Source of the DNA: an uncultured Dokdonia sp.
Lineage (GTDB): Bacteria > Bacteroidota > Bacteroidia > Flavobacteriales > Flavobacteriaceae
Direction: 5' to 3'
NCBI GenBank assembly: GCA_937124495.1
Contig: CAKZKZ010000488.1
Location: 1-9,370 of the forward strand
Length of the DNA: 9,370 bases
A program made the translations under genes and the position numbers. Below the pieces are notes generated by a model that was given only the letters and a program-made list of their open reading frames with translations, was not told the origin of the DNA and ran no database searches. Below, piece after piece: positions 6,161 to 9,370 of the stretch (position 1 is the first letter of the stretch; every line of letters begins with the position of its first letter).

Positions 6161-9127
6161 TTATAAGATAATTTTACTAAGCGTTACTTTTTTATTTTCT
6201 CTTAAAAGCCGAATCATTTTCACCTCTTTCGTTTCATTAGGTAACCCATAGTCTTTGTAAAAAGTATACTTAATAAATAACGGAATTAAGTTGTTATGAG
6301 TAAGGTCTGCATATTCTAGATTAATCAACCACTCTCCTTTAAATGCATCATCTAAAACAAATTCTTCTATAGAAAATCCTTCTCTTGTAGCATTTTTAAA
6401 TTTCTGAGATTTTGATGAGTTCCAATCAAAAAACCGTTTGTCTGGACTTACAAATCGTATTTTAAATGCTGCTTTAGACTCTGACCAGTTAAGAACAAGT
6501 CGACCATCCATCGTACTATTTATCTTAGAAAAATTATGTAATACTTCATCAGAAAATAAGTCTTCTCCATATAAACTCACCATTCTGTTCAGTTCATTGG
6601 TAAGCAATGGTTTCAATATATTAAAATCAATATTATTGACTTTATTCACAAGCATTTTTTTATATAAATCTAAGGCTTCGTTATAGTCTCCATTTACTTC
6701 ATAAATCATAGCAAGATCTCTATGAGATTGTGCTTCTAGAGGTCGTACCTCAGCGATTCTTTCATACAGATACTCAGCTTCTTTATATTTTTTAAACTGT
6801 TCAAAATAACCAGCTACAATACGAAGCAATTTTGGATTTTCAGGAGCAAGTATTAGCACATTTGAAATGATATCAAAAGCAATATCTTGGTCCCATTTTG
6901 ACATGATTTCTGCTGCTTGTATAAAGTAATTTACATCTACACTATTGGGGCTATTCTTTTTATAATTTTGATACGCACTTTGAGGGTTTGTTTCTTTTAG
7001 TAATGATTTTATAAGAAGTGCGTTAGAAAAAGAAGATTCATAAAAATCCAAATGATCTGTATATGTATTAAGTAACTCTTCTTTCTTTTCTTCAAGTACG
7101 CCATCTATTCCTTGCTGAAATCTTTTTGTCCGAATAACGATTAAGCCGCCTCCAACTTCATTTCCAAATCTATTGGTTGCTGTTCGTGGATCAACAATTG
7201 AAACACTAGCAATTTCCTGAGGGTCAATAAAAGGCGCTCTTCCTTGTTCAAAAATGAGCCCGTCAATCATAAGCGATGGTATTCCAAGACCTCCTGGCAT
7301 CCCTGGAGATCTATATCCTCTAGGAAAAGTTAAAAGTCCTCCAACTCCTCTACGTACAAATGTTTTATCAAACAAGACATCCTGTAAACGTTCATAATGT
7401 GCATCTATATCTGCACTTGTGATCTCATCTACAGCATAAGTAACACGTTTACGTTTTGTAAAAGGAACCGATTTCCTTTTTGATTTTCCTGTAAGCTTAA
7501 CTTCATTAAGGAGATCTCCCTCTGGTTTCATCTTTACAATTAATGGCAAAGAAGCATCTATAATCTTTACAACTTCTGTTCTTGCTCCAACATACGAGAA
7601 CAAAAGATCATCTCCTTCACTCGCTTCAATACTAAAATTTCCATCAGCATCCGTTACCTCTTCTACATAGGTACCTATTATTCTTACATTAACGCCTTGA
7701 AGAGGAATACTGTCTAGACGAACATTCCCTTCTATCCAGTGACTTTTGTCCTCCTTTTGTTCATACACTTCAAAATCTTCCAGATCATACTGTAAAAAAG
7801 AGAGCGCTTTCTTTGTACTTGTTTTGGTTAGATTTATATAATGGCCATCTGTATATAAAGCAAGTGACTGAAGCTTTTCTTCATTACTTTGTGGCAAAGA
7901 GTTTATGGTAAAAACAGGAGCATCGTACATTGTTTTTAAAGATCCTATAAAAGACGTGGCATCAGAACATAAAAAAACAAGATCTGGATCAAAATCTGTT
8001 GTATAAGCGATATGGTCATAGTTGGCCATTCCGTCATAAAAGACCTGTTCTAAAGCCTCTTTAAAAGATGTATTTGAAATCCCTTTTCTATGATCAAAAT
8101 ACAGTACCTCTTTTAGGCTACTATTAAACACGACCAATTCTACTTTTGAATCGTTAAGTGATTGTAAATAGGTGGACAATAATGTGTACTCCTTTTCAAA
8201 ATCTCTTTTTTTCATAGATCGAGATGCATCCCAAAATACAGTAACGCGTTCTGGAATCTCACGTTCTTTATTTAGTTCAAAAAACTTACTTTTTAATTGC
8301 CCTACTTTTACAGAAAAAGCAATCCCTTTTCCTCTATATCTTTCCCATCCATCTTGACTTATCGCTCTCGTAAATGAAATGACCCTCGTATCTGATCCTG
8401 CAATGGCAAGTGCTAATTGATCTCCATATACTTTCACAAGTTCCACACTCACAACAATATCATCATCTACAATAATACCATGAGAGCTAAGATCAATCAA
8501 AACGTCTTTTTCTCCTCTACGTACCGTATGATAAATTTGAGTATTTACTATGTTTTGTGAAGGAAGTCTTTTTTTATAATCATAGACGTTTACTCGAAGT
8601 AAAATACTATCTGTTTTGTTTTCTAAAAGTTTAAAATTAAGATTTAGTAGTTTAGTTTTTTCTTTTTTAATTCGAATTCGTGTTGCTATCTCTCCTCCTA
8701 AGCCTTGTTTATCTTTCCAATAGCCAAAATGCTCTTCCGTATAATTTGTATATCCTATCGTTCTTTCTTCTTCTATATACTTTTCTACAAATACTTCTTG
8801 CAATTCTATAGGTTCAGAAGAGAGTTTAATAATAGAAAAATCTCGCGAAAGATCCCTGAGTTCTTCTAATGTATACGTCTTAGTAGTATACCCAACAATT
8901 GATACCTGCAAAATATCTTTAGATGACAATCGATTAGGTAGCTTAAATTCAAAAAAACCATTTTCGTCAGTAACGGTACCTATTCCTTTTTTTACAACTC
9001 CTACATTTACATAAGGAATAGACTTGCCTGTCTTAGCATCTATGACTTGCGAACTAAGTATCGTTTGCCCTTCTACTTGATGAAAAGCAAAGAGAAAAAC
9101 AATACACGATATAAGTATATTTTTCAT
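6161..9127 (-). CDS. Exported vWA / SusC-like plug / TPR / DUF2135-like multidomain protein (paralogue 2; no beta-barrel)
   Basis: A 988-aa exported protein of unknown function, middle of the tandem array. I start at ATG 9127, which opens a signal peptide (MKNILISCIVFLFAFHQVEGQ); the frame stays open to 9202, but those 25 extra residues mostly translate a repeat element. Domains: regulatory-like beta-sandwich (22-103, VTDENGFFEF); a beta-rich domain (about 104-290) absent from paralogue 1; vWA domain (about 292-455) with an intact D300-A-S302-R-S304 metal motif and LCSDAT at 386-391; second regulatory-like domain (464-535, VTDADGNFSI); SusC-like plug (about 562-668, TYAVDEIT, SLMIDGLIFEQG, GGGLIVIRTK) with a Gly/Pro-rich stretch (597-615) in place of the IRGG motif; TPR helices (about 765-826); and the DUF2135-like end (about 870-988, GFSIEEFVLDDAFKGEWLINLEY). 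No beta-barrel follows the plug. Only 81 bases separate it from the upstream paralogue, so cotranscription is likely. Confidence 0.85.
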   Translation of the reverse strand: MKNILISCIVFLFAFHQVEGQTILSSQVIDAKTGKSIPYVNVGVVKKGIGTVTDENGFFEFKLPNRLSSKDILQVSIVGYTTKTYTLEELRDLSRDFSIIKLSSEPIELQEVFVEKYIEEERTIGYTNYTEEHFGYWKDKQGLGGEIATRIRIKKEKTKLLNLNFKLLENKTDSILLRVNVYDYKKRLPSQNIVNTQIYHTVRRGEKDVLIDLSSHGIIVDDDIVVSVELVKVYGDQLALAIAGSDTRVISFTRAISQDGWERYRGKGIAFSVKVGQLKSKFFELNKEREIPERVTVFWDASRSMKKRDFEKEYTLLSTYLQSLNDSKVELVVFNSSLKEVLYFDHRKGISNTSFKEALEQVFYDGMANYDHIAYTTDFDPDLVFLCSDATSFIGSLKTMYDAPVFTINSLPQSNEEKLQSLALYTDGHYINLTKTSTKKALSFLQYDLEDFEVYEQKEDKSHWIEGNVRLDSIPLQGVNVRIIGTYVEEVTDADGNFSIEASEGDDLLFSYVGARTEVVKIIDASLPLIVKMKPEGDLLNEVKLTGKSKRKSVPFTKRKRVTYAVDEITSADIDAHYERLQDVLFDKTFVRRGVGGLLTFPRGYRSPGMPGGLGIPSLMIDGLIFEQGRAPFIDPQEIASVSIVDPRTATNRFGNEVGGGLIVIRTKRFQQGIDGVLEEKKEELLNTYTDHLDFYESSFSNALLIKSLLKETNPQSAYQNYKKNSPNSVDVNYFIQAAEIMSKWDQDIAFDIISNVLILAPENPKLLRIVAGYFEQFKKYKEAEYLYERIAEVRPLEAQSHRDLAMIYEVNGDYNEALDLYKKMLVNKVNNIDFNILKPLLTNELNRMVSLYGEDLFSDEVLHNFSKINSTMDGRLVLNWSESKAAFKIRFVSPDKRFFDWNSSKSQKFKNATREGFSIEEFVLDDAFKGEWLINLEYADLTHNNLIPLFIKYTFYKDYGLPNETKEVKMIRLLRENKKVTLSKIIL

Positions 9128-9148
9128 GTTGATTTTGATATTAAAAAG

Positions 9149-9203
9149 TACGCTTTCGGCATAGCCGAAGTTTATACTGAGTTTATCGAAGTGCGAAAGC
9201 ATA
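9149..9203 (-). repeat. 55-bp palindromic intergenic repeat, copy B
   Basis: This is the inverted counterpart of the 3349-3403 repeat. Arms TACGCTTTCG (9149-9158) and CGAAAGCATA (9194-9203) pair with one G/T mismatch; within it TTCGGC-ATA-GCCGAA forms a second, competing 6-bp hairpin. It occupies most of the 81 bases between the partial right-hand paralogue and the 988-aa gene. Its minus strand contains an in-frame ATG (9202) that makes the 988-aa reading frame look 25 residues longer than it probably is. Confidence 0.88.
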
Positions 9204-9208
9204 AAAAA

Positions 9209-9370
9209 TCATAAAACCACTTTCCCTAAGGTTACTTTGTCAGATTGTTTAAAGAGTTTGACCACCTTGATCTCCTTGGTTTCTTGAGGAGTCCCGTAAT
9301 TTTTATAGACTGTGTACTTTAAGAATGGAGGTAATACATAATCTCCCTCATCTCCTAGGTATTGTATATT
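9209..9370 (-). CDS. Third paralogue of the vWA/plug/TPR/DUF2135-like family, C-terminal fragment
   Basis: Only the last 53 codons before a TGA stop are in the window; the rest lies beyond the right edge. The visible end begins NIQYLGDEGDYVLPPFLKY and finishes KQSDKVTLGKVVL. It matches the end of the 813-aa protein at 43 of 53 positions without gaps and the 988-aa protein at 24 of 53, so it is a true family member and closest to the 813-aa copy. Upstream domains cannot be seen and are assumed only by homology. It is transcribed toward the 988-aa gene and probably leads that transcript. Confidence 0.85.
   Translation of the reverse strand, partial: NIQYLGDEGDYVLPPFLKYTVYKNYGTPQETKEIKVVKLFKQSDKVTLGKVVL

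Noticed and set aside
3404..9127. Calling the two large genes SusC/RagA TonB-dependent receptors
   Set aside because: Only the plug is present. The remainder is TPR and a DUF2135-like domain, with no beta-barrel strands and no terminal aromatic barrel signature.
3349..9203. CRISPR array or insertion sequence based on the repeated palindromes
   Set aside because: There are only three dispersed copies with no regular spacers, no cas genes and no transposase in the window.

Overview
The window looks like chromosome from a marine-type member of the Flavobacteriaceae (Bacteroidota). The DNA is AT-rich and starts are not preceded by Shine-Dalgarno sequences. It has a secreted protease with a type IX secretion (Por) C-terminal sorting domain, SusC-style plug domains with carboxypeptidase-regulatory-like modules, and small palindromic intergenic repeats built on CTTTCG...CGAAAG arms. 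The genus cannot be fixed from this sequence; a Dokdonia-like relative is only an impression from the repeats.

Left part (1-3345), plus strand: the last 34 codons of a bacilliredoxin (BrxA/BrxB, formerly DUF1094) gene and a clear intrinsic terminator; a secreted subtilisin-family (S8) protease with a T9SS sorting tail; then, closely spaced, a PlsC-type acyltransferase and a YedJ-like HD-domain phosphohydrolase. The last two are ordinary housekeeping-type genes and probably share a transcript.

Right part (3404-9370), minus strand, converging on the HD gene: a tandem array of at least three paralogues, two complete (813 and 988 aa) and one entering from the right edge (last 53 codons). The complete ones share an unusual order: signal peptide, carboxypeptidase-regulatory-like beta-sandwich, von Willebrand A-like domain, second regulatory-like domain, SusC-like TonB plug, TPR helices, and a DUF2135-like C-terminal domain ending in KVTL(G/S)K(I/V)(I/V)L. 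No outer-membrane beta-barrel follows the plug, so they are not TonB-dependent receptors although a name-transfer pipeline could call them so. Their function is unknown. The outer two copies are much closer to each other at the C-terminus (43 of 53 residues) than either is to the middle copy, and the metal site of the vWA domain looks intact in the middle copy but degraded in the 813-aa copy.

Three related repeats punctuate the window: an arms-only 20-bp palindrome at 1881-1900 and two 55-bp full-length copies, in opposite orientation, at 3349-3403 and 9149-9203, each abutting the 3' end of one of the two similar paralogues. Two open reading frames gain spurious N-termini by reading into these repeats, so I use the downstream starts. 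The 315-bp gap between the two complete paralogues holds a 15-bp perfect inverted repeat and a GTTAA motif repeated three times at exactly 10-bp spacing.
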